Source of the DNA: Haloferax sp. Atlit-12N
GTDB lineage: Archaea; Halobacteriota; Halobacteria; Halobacteriales; Haloferacaceae
Assembly: GCF_003383095.1 (NCBI RefSeq)
Contig: NZ_PSYW01000002.1
Span: 310,001 to 374,000, forward strand
Direction: 5' to 3'
DNA length: 64,000 nt
A program made the position numbers and the translations under genes. The first letter of the stretch is position 1; each line of letters begins with the position of its first letter. Below the pieces are notes generated by a model. That model did not search any database, was not told the DNA's origin, and was given only the letters and a program-made list of their open reading frames with translations. This document shows, piece after piece, positions 35,764 through 45,111 of this stretch.

Positions 35764-36278
35764 GCGAGGCTGACTTCCACGCGATGCGCGACCCGCGCAT
35801 CGAGAAGGTCGTCGTCCACATGGGCGTCGGCGAAGGTGGTCGCGAACTCGCCAAGGCCGAGGACATCCTCGAGGAGATTACCGGTCAGGAGAGCGTCCGC
35901 ACGATCTCCGGCCGCGCCTCGCAGGACTTCGGCGTCCGCCGCGGCGAACCCGTCGGCGCGAAGGTCACCCTCCGTGGTGACACCGCCGTCGAGTTCCTCG
36001 AAACCGCACTCCCCATCGCGGACCTCTCCGTCTCGTCGTTCGACCAGACGGGCAACTTCGGCTTCGGCGTCGAAGAGCACACGGAGTTCCCGAGCCAGGA
36101 GTACGACCCGCAGATCGGTATCTACGGGCTGGACGTGACGGTTAACCTCGTCCGCCCCGGCTACCGAGTGAAAAAGCGCGACAAGCGTTCCCGTCAGATT
36201 CCGTCGTCCCACCGGATGACCGTCGAGGACGCCGTCGCGTTCATCGAGTCCACGTTCGACGTGGAGGTTGAAGAATGA
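35760..36278 (+). CDS. rpl5: 50S ribosomal protein uL5
   Basis: L5 of 172 residues, binding 5S rRNA and the P-site tRNA. Begins with [20 protein letters not shown] and has the conserved [21 protein letters not shown]. Overlaps rps14 by 4 nt. Confidence 0.97.
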   Translation: MSEADFHAMRDPRIEKVVVHMGVGEGGRELAKAEDILEEITGQESVRTISGRASQDFGVRRGEPVGAKVTLRGDTAVEFLETALPIADLSVSSFDQTGNFGFGVEEHTEFPSQEYDPQIGIYGLDVTVNLVRPGYRVKKRDKRSRQIPSSHRMTVEDAVAFIESTFDVEVEE

Positions 36279-36451
36279 GCGATAGCGAAACAGAACAGAC
36301 GGGCGAGCACGCATCCCGCCGCACCGGCCAGGAGAACGAGTGCCGGCGCTGCGGTCGAAAGCAGGGACTTGTCAGCAAGTACGACATCAACCTGTGCCGC
36401 CAGTGCTTCCGAGAGATCGCCCGCGAGATGGGATTCAAGAAGTACCGATAA
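36275..36451 (+). CDS. rps14: 30S ribosomal protein uS14 (zinc-binding type)
   Basis: S14 of 58 residues in the head of the small subunit. The zinc site is two CxxC pairs: [10 protein letters not shown] and [10 protein letters not shown]. The first 18 residues are a short acidic extension. Overlaps the rpl5 stop; a ggaggttga Shine-Dalgarno at 36261-36269 lies within rpl5. Confidence 0.95.
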   Translation: MSDSETEQTGEHASRRTGQENECRRCGRKQGLVSKYDINLCRQCFREIAREMGFKKYR

Positions 36452-36454
36452 GCA

Positions 36455-36847
36455 ATGGCTGACAACGACCCACTCAGTAGCGCTCTCTCCGGTGTGGACA
36501 ACGCCGAGAGCGTCGGACACCTGTCCCACGAGATCCAGCCCGCCTCCAACATCATCGGCTCCGTCCTCGAGGTCTTCTACGACCGCGGGTACATCGACGG
36601 CTTCGAGTTCGTCGACGACGGCAAGGCCGGTCTGTTCGAGGTCGAACTGAAAGGCGCAATCAACGATTGTGGCGTCGTCAAGCCCCGGTATTCCGCCGGA
36701 GCCGACGACTTCGAGAAATGGGAGAAGCGATTCCTCCCCGCCCGTGACTACGGCGCGCTCATCGTCACGACGAGCCACGGCGTCATGAGCCATTACGAGG
36801 CCCGCGAGAAGGGCATCGGTGGCCAGATCATCGCCTACGTCTACTAG
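36455..36847 (+). CDS. rps8: 30S ribosomal protein uS8
   Basis: S8 of 130 residues, a central organiser of the small-subunit platform. Signature end: [20 protein letters not shown], followed by [11 protein letters not shown]. Follows rps14 by 3 bp. Confidence 0.97.
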   Translation: MADNDPLSSALSGVDNAESVGHLSHEIQPASNIIGSVLEVFYDRGYIDGFEFVDDGKAGLFEVELKGAINDCGVVKPRYSAGADDFEKWEKRFLPARDYGALIVTTSHGVMSHYEAREKGIGGQIIAYVY

Positions 36848-36851
36848 AACA

Positions 36852-37388
36852 ATGAGCCGAATAGAAATCGAAATCCCGGACGAGGTATCCGCCGAGGTCA
36901 AAAACCTCGAGCTCACCATCGAGGGCCCCAACGGAAGCGTCACCAAGCGCCTCTGGTACCCGAACGTCTCGGTCTCCGCCGAAGACGACGCTATCGTCAT
37001 CGAGAGCGACGTCGAGAACGCGAAGACTAACGCGACCATCGGTACCTTCGAGAGCCACGTGAACAACATGCTTCACGGCGCGACCGAGGGGTGGGAGTAC
37101 AAGATGGAAGTCCACTACGCTCACTTCCCGATGCAGGTTAGCGTCGAAGGTAGCGACGTGGTCATCAAGAACTTCCTCGGCGAGAAGTCCCCGCGACGAG
37201 CGCAGATTCGCGGCGACACGGACGTACAGGTCGACGGCGAAGAACTCACCCTGACGGGCTCCAACAAGGAGGACGTCGGGCAGACCGCCGCCGACATCGA
37301 ACAACTCACCCGCGTCAAGGACAAGGACACTCGCGTGTTCACCGACGGCGTGTACATCACCCAGAAACCGCAGACTGGTGATGCCTAA
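36852..37388 (+). CDS. rpl6: 50S ribosomal protein uL6
   Basis: L6 of 178 residues near the factor-binding site. Two similar beta-alpha domains are evident, with [20 protein letters not shown] and the C-terminal [12 protein letters not shown] 36852 gives the usual [12 protein letters not shown] start. Its last base is shared with the rpl32e ATG. Confidence 0.97.
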   Translation: MSRIEIEIPDEVSAEVKNLELTIEGPNGSVTKRLWYPNVSVSAEDDAIVIESDVENAKTNATIGTFESHVNNMLHGATEGWEYKMEVHYAHFPMQVSVEGSDVVIKNFLGEKSPRRAQIRGDTDVQVDGEELTLTGSNKEDVGQTAADIEQLTRVKDKDTRVFTDGVYITQKPQTGDA

Positions 37389-38095
37389 TGTCGGAAGAAA
37401 TCACCGAACTCGAAGACATCAGCGGCGTCGGCCCGTCGAAGGCCGACGCGCTCCGCGAAGCCGGCTTCGAGAGCGTCGACGACGTACAGGCCGCGAGCCA
37501 GTCCGAACTGGCCGAGGTCGACGGCATCGGGAACGCGCTCGCCGCGCGTATCAAAGCCGACGTCGGTGGCCTCGAGGTCTCCGACGAGGCCGAGGCCGAA
37601 GTCGAAGACGAGTCCGAAGCCGAGCCTGAGGAAGAGGAAGCCGAAGACGTCGAAACGGAGCTTCAGCCCCGCGGTCACGCGGACAAGAAGCCCCAGCTCG
37701 ACGACGAAACCGCGGAAGCCCTGGCGCAGAAGCGCCGCGAAGGCAAGCCGCAGTTCAACCGGCAGGACTACCACAAGAAGAAGCGCACGCCCACGTCGTG
37801 GCGTCGCCCCCGTGGTGGTCTCTCCAAACAGCGTATCGGCATCAAGGGCAAGGGCCCCAAGGTCGAGGCGGGCTACCGCACGCCGAAGGCCGCCCGCGGC
37901 CTTCACCCGTCGGGCTTCGAGGAGGTCCGCGTGTTCAACACGGACGACCTCGAAGGCATCGACGGCGATACGCAGGCAGTTCGCATCGCCTCCTCGGTCG
38001 GCGCGCGCAAGCGCGAGCGCATCGAGGAAGCGTGTGAGGACCGCGAGATTCGCGTCCTCAACCCCACCTACGTCGAAGTAGAGGTGGATAACTGA
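37388..38095 (+). CDS. rpl32e: 50S ribosomal protein eL32 with N-terminal helix-hairpin-helix domain
   Basis: L32e of 235 residues. The canonical domain is the last 130 residues, beginning about [22 protein letters not shown]. Ahead of it are a helix-hairpin-helix domain ([32 protein letters not shown]; residues 5-60) and an acidic linker (65-95). Such an N-terminal extension is seen in other haloarchaeal L32e proteins. Overlaps rpl6 and rpl19e by 1 nt each. Confidence 0.96.
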   Translation: MSEEITELEDISGVGPSKADALREAGFESVDDVQAASQSELAEVDGIGNALAARIKADVGGLEVSDEAEAEVEDESEAEPEEEEAEDVETELQPRGHADKKPQLDDETAEALAQKRREGKPQFNRQDYHKKKRTPTSWRRPRGGLSKQRIGIKGKGPKVEAGYRTPKAARGLHPSGFEEVRVFNTDDLEGIDGDTQAVRIASSVGARKRERIEEACEDREIRVLNPTYVEVEVDN

Positions 38096-38550
38096 TGACG
38101 GACCTCAAAGCGCAGAAGCGAATGGCGGCCGACGTCCTCGACGTCGGCAAGGGTCGAGTTTGGTTCGACCCCGAGGAACAGGCCGAAATCGCGGAGGCCA
38201 TCACGCGCGAAGACATCCGTGAACTCGTCGACGAGGGCACGATTCGCGCCAAGGACGCCAAGGGCAACTCGAAAGGTCGCGCACGCGAGCGCGCCGCCAA
38301 GCGTTCCTACGGTCACCGCAAGGGTGCCGGCTCCCGCAAGGGCCGTTCCGGCGCTCGACAGAACAAGAAAGACGCATGGGTCAGCCGAATCCGCGCCCAG
38401 CGCCGTCGCCTGAAGGAGCTTCGCGAGGACGGAACGCTCGACCGTTCCCAGTACCGCTCGCTCTACAACAAGGCGTCCGGTGGCGAATTCGATAGCGTGG
38501 ACCGGCTTGAAGCGTACATTCAGAACAACTACCAGGTGGAGATTCAATAA
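38095..38550 (+). CDS. rpl19e: 50S ribosomal protein eL19
   Basis: L19e of 151 residues, mostly helical and wrapping the large subunit. Starts LKAQKRMAADVLDVGKGRVW and has the basic stretch SYGHRKGAGSRKGRSGAR. No bacterial homologue. One-nt overlap at each end. Confidence 0.96.
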   Translation: MTDLKAQKRMAADVLDVGKGRVWFDPEEQAEIAEAITREDIRELVDEGTIRAKDAKGNSKGRARERAAKRSYGHRKGAGSRKGRSGARQNKKDAWVSRIRAQRRRLKELREDGTLDRSQYRSLYNKASGGEFDSVDRLEAYIQNNYQVEIQ

Positions 38551-39104
38551 TGGCGACCGGACCACGATACAAGGTTCCGATGCGGCGTCGCCGCGAAGTC
38601 CGGACCGATTACCATCAAAGGTTGCGCCTGCTGAAATCGGGCAAGCCCCGCCTCGTTGCTCGCGTGAGCAACAAGCACGTCAGGGCGCAGCTGGTCACTC
38701 CGGGCCCGCAGGGCGACGAGACCCACGCTGCAGCGACCTCTGCTGACCTCGACGAGTACGGCTGGGAAGCCCCCACGGGCAACCTCCCGAGCGCGTACCT
38801 CACGGGGTATCTGGCAGGTAAGCGGGCGCTGGCCGCCGGCGTCGAGGAAGCGGTCCTCGACATCGGCCTCAACACGGCCACGCCCGGAAACAAGGTCTTC
38901 GCGGTGCAGGAGGGTGCTATCGACGCTGGCCTCGAAATCCCCCACAACGACGCAGTACTCGCTGACTGGGACCGCAACCGCGGTGTCCACATCGCCGAGT
39001 ACGCAGAGCAGCTCGACGAGCCGCTCTACAGTGGAGACTTCGATGCCACGAACCTCCCCGACCACTTCGACGAAGTGCTCGGGAACCTTCAGGAGGACGA
39101 ATGA
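38550..39104 (+). CDS. rpl18: 50S ribosomal protein uL18
   Basis: L18 of 184 residues, a 5S rRNA binder. Begins [20 protein letters not shown] and contains [16 protein letters not shown] and [20 protein letters not shown]. Overlaps rps5 by 4 nt. Confidence 0.96.
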   Translation: MATGPRYKVPMRRRREVRTDYHQRLRLLKSGKPRLVARVSNKHVRAQLVTPGPQGDETHAAATSADLDEYGWEAPTGNLPSAYLTGYLAGKRALAAGVEEAVLDIGLNTATPGNKVFAVQEGAIDAGLEIPHNDAVLADWDRNRGVHIAEYAEQLDEPLYSGDFDATNLPDHFDEVLGNLQEDE

Positions 39105-39745
39105 GCAGAAATAACAACGGCTGGGAGCCGCGAACGCGGCTCGGCCGCATGGTGCAGAACGGCGACGTCACGTCGATGGACCAGGCGCTCGAGACGGGAC
39201 TTCCGCTTAAGGAACCCCAGCTCGTCGACCAGCTCCTTCCCGGACTGGACGACGAGGTGCTCGACATCAACATGGTCCAGCGCATGACCGACTCCGGCCG
39301 CCGGGTGAAGTTCCGGTGTGTCGTCGCAGTCGGGAACCGTGACGGCTACCTCGGCTACGCTGAGGCCCGCGACGACCAGGTCGGCGGTGCCATCCAGAAA
39401 GCCATCGAGGTGGCGAAACTGAACATCATCAAGGTAGACCGCGGCTCGGGGTCGTGGGAAGACCGCGCAGGCGGCCTCAACTCCCTCTCGCGCAAGGCAG
39501 AGGGCAAGGCCGGCTCCGTGACGGTCCGCATCATCCCCGCCCCGCAGGGTCTCGGCCTCGCGGCCGCAGAGACCGTCCGGAACATCCTCGAACTCGCCGG
39601 CATCCAGGACGCCTGGACCAAGAGCGACGGGAACACCCGGACCACGGTCAACCTCGCGAAGGCGACCTACAACGCGCTCAAGAACGCGTCGCAGTCCCGT
39701 ACGCCCCAGCGCGCTCGTGAAGTGCGTCAGGAGGTGCGCGAATAA
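39101..39745 (+). CDS. rps5: 30S ribosomal protein uS5
   Basis: S5 of 214 residues, important for decoding accuracy. The double-stranded-RNA-binding-like N domain has [19 protein letters not shown] and the C domain has [21 protein letters not shown] ggagg ribosome-binding site lies in the end of rpl18. Confidence 0.97.
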   Translation: MSRNNNGWEPRTRLGRMVQNGDVTSMDQALETGLPLKEPQLVDQLLPGLDDEVLDINMVQRMTDSGRRVKFRCVVAVGNRDGYLGYAEARDDQVGGAIQKAIEVAKLNIIKVDRGSGSWEDRAGGLNSLSRKAEGKAGSVTVRIIPAPQGLGLAAAETVRNILELAGIQDAWTKSDGNTRTTVNLAKATYNALKNASQSRTPQRAREVRQEVRE

Positions 39746-40209
39746 TGCAGGCTATCGTTCAGCTTCGCGGTGAGGTCAACATCGCACAGGACGTCCGCGA
39801 CACGCTCACGATGCTCAACATCCACCGCGTGAACCACGCGACGTTCGTGCCGGAAACGGACGCCTACCGCGGGATGATCTCGAAGGTCAACGACTTCGTC
39901 GCGCACGGCGAGCCGAGCGTCGACGTCGTCGAGACCCTCATCAGCACGCGCGCCGAGCCCGAGCAGGGCGACGGCGACATCACCGACGAGTGGGTCTCCG
40001 AGAACACCGACTACGACGACGTGGCCGCGCTCGCGCAGGCCATCGTCGACGAGGAGACGACGCTGCGAAAGCAGGGCGTCTCCCCCGTGCTCCGTCTGCA
40101 CCCGCCGCGTGGCGGCCACCGCGGACAGAAGCACGTCACCAAGGAAGGTGGCCAGCTCGGTAAGCACAGCACCGAACAGATCGACGAACTCCTGGAGGAC
40201 ATGCGATGA
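39745..40209 (+). CDS. rpl30: 50S ribosomal protein uL30
   Basis: Archaeal long-form L30 of 154 residues (bacterial ones are about 60). Starts AIVQLRGEVNIAQDVRDTL and ends with VLRLHPPRGGHRGQKHVTKE. One-nt overlap with rps5 and 4-nt overlap with rpl15; a ggaggtg site precedes it at 39731-39737. Confidence 0.96.
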   Translation: MQAIVQLRGEVNIAQDVRDTLTMLNIHRVNHATFVPETDAYRGMISKVNDFVAHGEPSVDVVETLISTRAEPEQGDGDITDEWVSENTDYDDVAALAQAIVDEETTLRKQGVSPVLRLHPPRGGHRGQKHVTKEGGQLGKHSTEQIDELLEDMR

Positions 40210-40703
40210 CGTCCAAGAAGCGACGCCAACGCGGTTCCCGCACGCACAGCGGCGGTACGCACAAGAACCGACGCGGTGCCGGTCACCGCGGCGGTCGCGG
40301 CCGCGCCGGACGCGACAAACACGAGTTCCACAACTACGAGCCGCTCGGCAAGCACGGCTTCAAGCGACCTGACGTCCTGCAGGACGACGTCGCCGAAGTC
40401 AAGATCCAGAAGCTCGACGAGGACGCAGCGCTCCTCGCGGCCGACGGAGTCGCCGAGAAGGATGGCGACACCTACACCATTGACGCCCGCGACGTGGCCG
40501 AGGACGGCTGGGAAGCGGATGTCGTGAAGGTGCTCGGTGGCGGGCAGGTTCGTAACGAACTGCACGTCGTCGCCGACGCCTTCACGGCCGGTGCCGTCGA
40601 ACTCATCGAAGAGGCTGGCGGCAACGCCGAACTCTCCGAACGTGCCGAAGAAGCGGCGGAGGCCGAGGAATCGGCCGACGCTGACGAGGACGACGAGGAA
40701 TAA
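40206..40703 (+). CDS. rpl15: 50S ribosomal protein uL15
   Basis: L15 of 165 residues. The N terminus TSKKRRQRGSRTHSGGTHKN and HRGGRGRAGRDKHEFHNYEP are the glycine/arginine-rich rRNA-binding tail; GAVELIEEAGG closes the fold, followed by an acidic halophilic tail of about 25 residues. Three bp before secY. Confidence 0.96.
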   Translation: MTSKKRRQRGSRTHSGGTHKNRRGAGHRGGRGRAGRDKHEFHNYEPLGKHGFKRPDVLQDDVAEVKIQKLDEDAALLAADGVAEKDGDTYTIDARDVAEDGWEADVVKVLGGGQVRNELHVVADAFTAGAVELIEEAGGNAELSERAEEAAEAEESADADEDDEE

Positions 40704-40706
40704 ATC

Positions 40707-42176
40707 ATGGGATGGAAGGACGCCGCCGAACCAGTGCTGGCGCGGATGCCCGCAGTCGCCCGACCGGAGGGACACGTACCGTTCCGCCGGAAGCTCGGGT
40801 GGACTGGTGGCATCCTCGTTCTGTACTTCTTCCTGACGAACGTGACGCTGTTCGGCGTCGACGCCGCGACCGCGAACGACCTGTTCGGTCAGTTCCGGTC
40901 CATCTTGGCCGGCCAGCAGGGCTCGGTGCTCCAACTGGGTATCGGTCCAATCGTCACGGCGAGCATCGTCCTACAACTGCTTGGCGGTGCTGACCTGCTC
41001 GGGCTCGACACGGACAACAGCCCGCGCGACCAGATCCTCTATCAGGGACTGCAGAAGCTGCTCGTCGGGGTCATGATCGTCCTGACGGGTCTGCCGATGG
41101 TGTTTGCCGGCAACTTCCTGCCGGCCGACCAGGCCGTAGCGGCGTCGCTCGGCATCGGTACGCTCGGCGTGAAGGGTCTCATCTTCGCGCAGATCGCCGT
41201 CGGTGGTGTCCTCATCCTGTTCATGGACGAGATCGTCAGCAAGTGGGGCGTCGGCTCCGGGGTCGGCCTGTTCATTATCGCCGGCGTCAGCCAGCAGCTC
41301 GTCGGTGGGCTGTTCAGCTGGGAGGGCCTCGGCGGCGCGTCCGGGTTCTTCCCGACGTGGATCGGCATCATCACCGGTGCCATCGAACTGCCGGCCTCGC
41401 CGACCGACCTGCTGTCGACGATTTTCCTCGGTCAGGGACAGCTGCTCGCGCTCATCACGACGGTGCTCATCTTCGGCATCGTCGTCTACGCCGAGAGCGT
41501 CCGCGTCGAGATTCCCCTCTCGCACGCCCGTGTGAAGGGTGCCCGCGGTCGCTTCCCGGTCAAGCTCATCTACGCGAGCGTCCTGCCGATGATCCTCGTC
41601 CGCGCCCTGCAGGCGAACATCCAGTTCCTCGGGCGCATCCTCAACAACTCGTGGGCGGCCATGCCAGCGTGGCTCGGCCAGTACACGAGCGGACAGGTCA
41701 CCGGTGGCCTGTTCTACTACCTCGCGCCTATCCAGTCGCGGTCCGACTGGATGTGGTTCCTCGGGCTCACGTCGGCCGACCCGCTCGACATCGCCATCCG
41801 CGTGCTCATCGACCTGGTCTTCATGATCGTCGGTGGCGCGGTGTTCGCGATATTCTGGGTCGAGACGACGGGCATGGGTCCGGAATCGACCGCGCGACAG
41901 ATTCAGAACTCCGGGATGCAGATCCCTGGGTTCCGACGTAACCCGCAGGTCATCGAGAAGGTCATGGAGCGGTACATCCCGCAAGTGACCGTCATCGGTG
42001 GCGCGCTCGTCGGCCTGCTCGCCGTCATGGCGAACATGCTCGGCACCATCGGCGCAGTCTCCGGGACGGGGCTGCTCCTTACGGTCTCCATCACGTACAA
42101 GCTGTACGAGGAGATCGCGGAGGAACAGCTCATGGAGATGCACCCGATGATGCGCAACATGTTCGGCTCCGAATAG
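40707..42176 (+). CDS. secY: preprotein translocase subunit SecY
   Basis: Pore-forming subunit of the Sec translocon, 489 residues with ten hydrophobic segments. Typical archaeal features: the N-terminal PEGHVPFRRKLGWTG, plug-region FGVDAATANDLF, and the cytosolic loops VRVEIPLSHARVKGARGRFP and GFRRNPQVIEKVMERYIPQV that meet the ribosome and SRP receptor. Co-transcription with the ribosomal genes matches its need for ribosome stoichiometry. Last gene of the cluster. Confidence 0.97.
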   Translation: MGWKDAAEPVLARMPAVARPEGHVPFRRKLGWTGGILVLYFFLTNVTLFGVDAATANDLFGQFRSILAGQQGSVLQLGIGPIVTASIVLQLLGGADLLGLDTDNSPRDQILYQGLQKLLVGVMIVLTGLPMVFAGNFLPADQAVAASLGIGTLGVKGLIFAQIAVGGVLILFMDEIVSKWGVGSGVGLFIIAGVSQQLVGGLFSWEGLGGASGFFPTWIGIITGAIELPASPTDLLSTIFLGQGQLLALITTVLIFGIVVYAESVRVEIPLSHARVKGARGRFPVKLIYASVLPMILVRALQANIQFLGRILNNSWAAMPAWLGQYTSGQVTGGLFYYLAPIQSRSDWMWFLGLTSADPLDIAIRVLIDLVFMIVGGAVFAIFWVETTGMGPESTARQIQNSGMQIPGFRRNPQVIEKVMERYIPQVTVIGGALVGLLAVMANMLGTIGAVSGTGLLLTVSITYKLYEEIAEEQLMEMHPMMRNMFGSE

Positions 42177-42205
42177 CGAGCACCGACGCGCTCGACTGCC
42201 GCCGC

Positions 42206-42245
42206 ACGTTCGCGGCGAACGTCACTTCCACTTCACTTCATTTCT
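42206..42245 (+). terminator. terminator after secY
   Basis: An inverted repeat (acgttcg, three-base loop, cgaacgt at 42206-42222) is followed by a 23-nt pyrimidine-rich stretch with growing T content. It lies 30 nt past the secY stop, where the long ribosomal transcript should end. Confidence 0.55.
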
Positions 42246-42340
42246 GACCCACTCGCACCGAGAGCGGCGCGTCCGTCTCGGACCGCCCGCACCGCCGACA
42301 ATCCGGTCACTTTTGACTGCCGCCGCCGGAACAGCGGGGT

Positions 42341-43060
42341 ATGCACGAGGGGCGACTCGCAGTCGACATCGAGACGGCCAGCCCGAACGGTCCGCCGAGC
42401 GACTTCCGAAACACCGACGACTTCGAGTTGGTCGCCGTCGGCCTCGGCTACCGCGCCAGCGACGACGCCGAGGTCGAAGTCGAGGTGCTCCTCCGCGACG
42501 GCGACTGGTCGCTTGAACACACCGCCGACCTCCTCCGACGGGTCGTCGAGTGGTGCGAGGCCCGCGGCGAGGGCGTCGTCACCTACAACGGCGAGTACTT
42601 CGACGAACACCACCTCCGCACGTGGGCCGACCGAGTCGCGGACGCCGGCGTCTGGGCGGACGCGCCGAGCCGAATCGACGCGCTGTTTGCGGACCACGTC
42701 GACCTCGGGACGCTCGCCGCCGAGGCGTACCCGGAAGCGGTCCGTCCGAACCGCGACATCCCGGCGCTGTGGAAGGCGTGCAAGGAAGCAGGCATCGACC
42801 AGCCGACCGTCTGGTACGACGACTACGACTTCCCGGCGGGCTATCTCGAACGCCTCGGCATCGAGGACGGCCACGTCAAGGGCGCGCACGTCGGGGAGGC
42901 GCTGGGCGAGACGTACGTCGACGGCGTGGTCGCGGGACTCGACCACACCCGGACGCACGCCGAACTCACTCGACTCCTCGTCGACTACGCCGCCGGCGAC
43001 ATCGAACCGCTGTTTTCGCTCCACGACGCGCTCCGCCGGGCCGACGCGACCACGGACTGA
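42341..43060 (+). CDS. predicted 3'-5' exonuclease, DEDD superfamily (RNase H-like)
   Basis: A 239-residue protein with the exonuclease order: Exo I DIE in LAVDIETASPNG (near residue 8), Exo II in VVTYNGEYFDEHHL (near 85) and a late Tyr/Asp in LLVDYAAGDIEPLF. The fold is that of the predicted PolB-like/RNaseH_2 exonucleases. A housekeeping DNA or RNA repair role is likely but unproven. It follows the secY terminator and has its own promoter region. Confidence 0.8.
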   Translation: MHEGRLAVDIETASPNGPPSDFRNTDDFELVAVGLGYRASDDAEVEVEVLLRDGDWSLEHTADLLRRVVEWCEARGEGVVTYNGEYFDEHHLRTWADRVADAGVWADAPSRIDALFADHVDLGTLAAEAYPEAVRPNRDIPALWKACKEAGIDQPTVWYDDYDFPAGYLERLGIEDGHVKGAHVGEALGETYVDGVVAGLDHTRTHAELTRLLVDYAAGDIEPLFSLHDALRRADATTD

Positions 43061-43162
43061 CTCGTCTCGTCCCTGCCGACCCGACTCGACGCCGTCGGTC
43101 GAGGCCGCGCATCGTCCTGTCTCGCGGCAAACGTTTAGCGGCCGGCAGTCGTATCGCGTGGT

Positions 43163-43519
43163 ATGAACGACCTCGAACCGGTGGCCGCCGTCGAGGAGGC
43201 GCTCCGCGGCAACGGCATCAGCGTCGAGTCAGTCTCGCTCGACGAGTCCGTCTCGCTGACCTATCTCACGGCGTTCCCGGACGTCGAACCCGACCACGGC
43301 GAAGTCGGCCGCGCCGTCACAGCCTTCCTCGACCTCGCTCGCGACGACGAGTTCAACCCGAGGACCGTCGAGGCGACAGTGCTCCGAAGCGAGGGCGACG
43401 TGCAGGCGACGTGGACGCTCCAAGCCGACTGGATTCGCGCGTACAACGACTACTCGCTGGACGACGAGGAACTGTCCCAGCGCGTTCTCGACAGCCTCTA
43501 CGAGGAGGGTGACGCGTGA
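43163..43519 (+). CDS. haloarchaeal protein of unknown function
   Basis: A 118-residue acidic protein with no known motif; alternating strands and helices (ISVESVSLDESVSLTYLTAF, ATWTLQADWIRAYNDYSLDD) suggest a compact alpha/beta domain. Its stop overlaps the GTG start of the hydrolase gene by 4 nt, so the two are coupled. Confidence 0.7.
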   Translation: MNDLEPVAAVEEALRGNGISVESVSLDESVSLTYLTAFPDVEPDHGEVGRAVTAFLDLARDDEFNPRTVEATVLRSEGDVQATWTLQADWIRAYNDYSLDDEELSQRVLDSLYEEGDA

Positions 43520-44457
43520 GCGCGTGGCGTCACCGCGGCGAGCGCCCCGCCGCACGCGGCCCGCGTCGGCCCTCGCACTTCGAGTACTCGCGCGTCTCGC
43601 TGACGTTCGAGAGCGAGGGGACGAACTGCGCGGGTTGGCTCTACCGCCCCGACGGCGTCGAGTCGCCGCCGGTGGTCGTCATGGCCGGCGAACTCGCCGC
43701 GGAGCGTCGCTTCGGGCTCCGACCTTACGCGGAGCGACTAGCCGAGGCGGGCTACGCGTCGTTCCTCTTCGACTACCGGAACACCGGTGACTCCGACGGA
43801 GAGCCCCGGAATCTCGTGGACCCCGACTCGCAGGTCGCCGACTGGCACGCCGCGCTCGACGGCCTCCGTGGACGCGACGAAATCGACTCGCGCTCGCTCG
43901 TCCTCTGGGGGGCGGGGCTCTCCGGCGGCTACGCGCTCCGCGCAGCGGCCGAAGACGGTCGGGTCGCCGCGGTCGTCGCCCAGAACCCCATGCTCGACGG
44001 AAAGGCGGTCACACGGGGCCGAGGCGTCAAAGGGACGCTCGCGGCGGTCGCCGCCGGCGTCCGCGACAAACTCCAGTCGCGGCTCCTCGGCCCGTATCGC
44101 GTCCCCGTCGTCGGCGACGGCTCGTCGATGGCCGTCTTCGAGGACCCCGGGGTGCGCGCCGCCTACCGCGACCTCGTGCCGCCGGGGAGCGCGTGGCGCG
44201 ACGAGACGCCCGCTCGGTTGTTCCTCTCGCTGCTCCGCTACCGGGCGCTTTCCGACCCGGAGGCCGTCACCTGCCCGACGCTTCTCGTCTCGGGGACGCG
44301 CGACGACCTCGCGCCCGCGGACGCGGTGGCCGCCCTCGCCGACGAGCTACCGGAGTCGACGCTGGTCGAACTCCCCGCCGGCCACTTCGACCACTACGAC
44401 CGGGCGTTCGAACAGACGTTCGGCCACCTCCTGTCGTTCCTCCGAACGGTTCGCTGA
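43516..44457 (+). CDS. alpha/beta hydrolase
   Basis: Serine hydrolase of 313 residues. Motifs: VVVMAGELAAERRFG at the oxyanion region, DYRNTGDSDGEPRN, nucleophile elbow GLSGG, acid in LLVSGTRDDLAPAD and His in LPAGHFDHYDRAF. Resembles the dipeptidyl-peptidase-like/acetyl xylan esterase-like branch. GTG 43516 is the start, overlapping the preceding gene. Substrate unknown. Confidence 0.85.
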   Translation: MSAWRHRGERPAARGPRRPSHFEYSRVSLTFESEGTNCAGWLYRPDGVESPPVVVMAGELAAERRFGLRPYAERLAEAGYASFLFDYRNTGDSDGEPRNLVDPDSQVADWHAALDGLRGRDEIDSRSLVLWGAGLSGGYALRAAAEDGRVAAVVAQNPMLDGKAVTRGRGVKGTLAAVAAGVRDKLQSRLLGPYRVPVVGDGSSMAVFEDPGVRAAYRDLVPPGSAWRDETPARLFLSLLRYRALSDPEAVTCPTLLVSGTRDDLAPADAVAALADELPESTLVELPAGHFDHYDRAFEQTFGHLLSFLRTVR

Positions 44458-44527
44458 CGGGAACGAGTCATCCCGTTGAACGCTCGCGCGAACCATTATG
44501 TCCTCGCCCGGCATATACCACACAGAA

Positions 44528-45019
44528 ATGTCCACATCCACACGTTTCGTCTCGTTGTTCCTCGCCGTCGCGCTCGTCGCGGTGGCCGCGTCCGCCCCGG
44601 TGTTCGCACAGGAGTCGGAGGCACCGAGCGACGAGGAGATGCAACAGCTCCTCGAAGAGGGCGTCGCGCTGTACAACGATAACGTCGAACAGCTCGACGT
44701 ATCGTTCGCCCGAAGCCTCATCGCGGGGAAGACGGTGAACGTCTACATCGAAGACGGCGACGAGACGCACGTGTTCTCGGCGTCGGTGCAAGACGACATG
44801 CGCATCGACGACATCTCGACCGGCGCCAACGACGAGGCGTCGACCCGAATCACGACGGACCGACAGACCCTCGAAACCATCGCCGACTCGCCTGACCCGC
44901 TCGCCGAGGTTCAAGACGCCCTCGCCGACGACCGCATCCGCGTCTCCGGCGAGAAGGGCCACCCTGTCGACCAGGTCGTCTGGACCGTCGCCAACACGTT
45001 CAAGAGCTTCTTCCTCTGA
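44528..45019 (+). CDS. secreted protein with SCP2-like domain
   Basis: A 163-residue protein with a Sec signal peptide (hydrophobic 8-25, ending ASAPVFAQE). The mature part, VNVYIEDGDETHVFSASVQD followed by TRITTDRQTLETIADSPDPL and IRVSGEK, looks like a sterol-carrier-protein-2 fold with a lipid-binding groove. This is a pattern judgement, and no sterol is implied in archaea. ATG 44528 begins the signal. Confidence 0.65.
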   Translation: MSTSTRFVSLFLAVALVAVAASAPVFAQESEAPSDEEMQQLLEEGVALYNDNVEQLDVSFARSLIAGKTVNVYIEDGDETHVFSASVQDDMRIDDISTGANDEASTRITTDRQTLETIADSPDPLAEVQDALADDRIRVSGEKGHPVDQVVWTVANTFKSFFL

Positions 45020-45111
45020 ACCCGGGCCGAACTGAACTTCGTCCGACTCCGTCTTTTCTCCGCGTCGTCGCGTCCGTAACCCACTTTGCCGCCTCCCCCG
45101 TCTCTCCGTCG

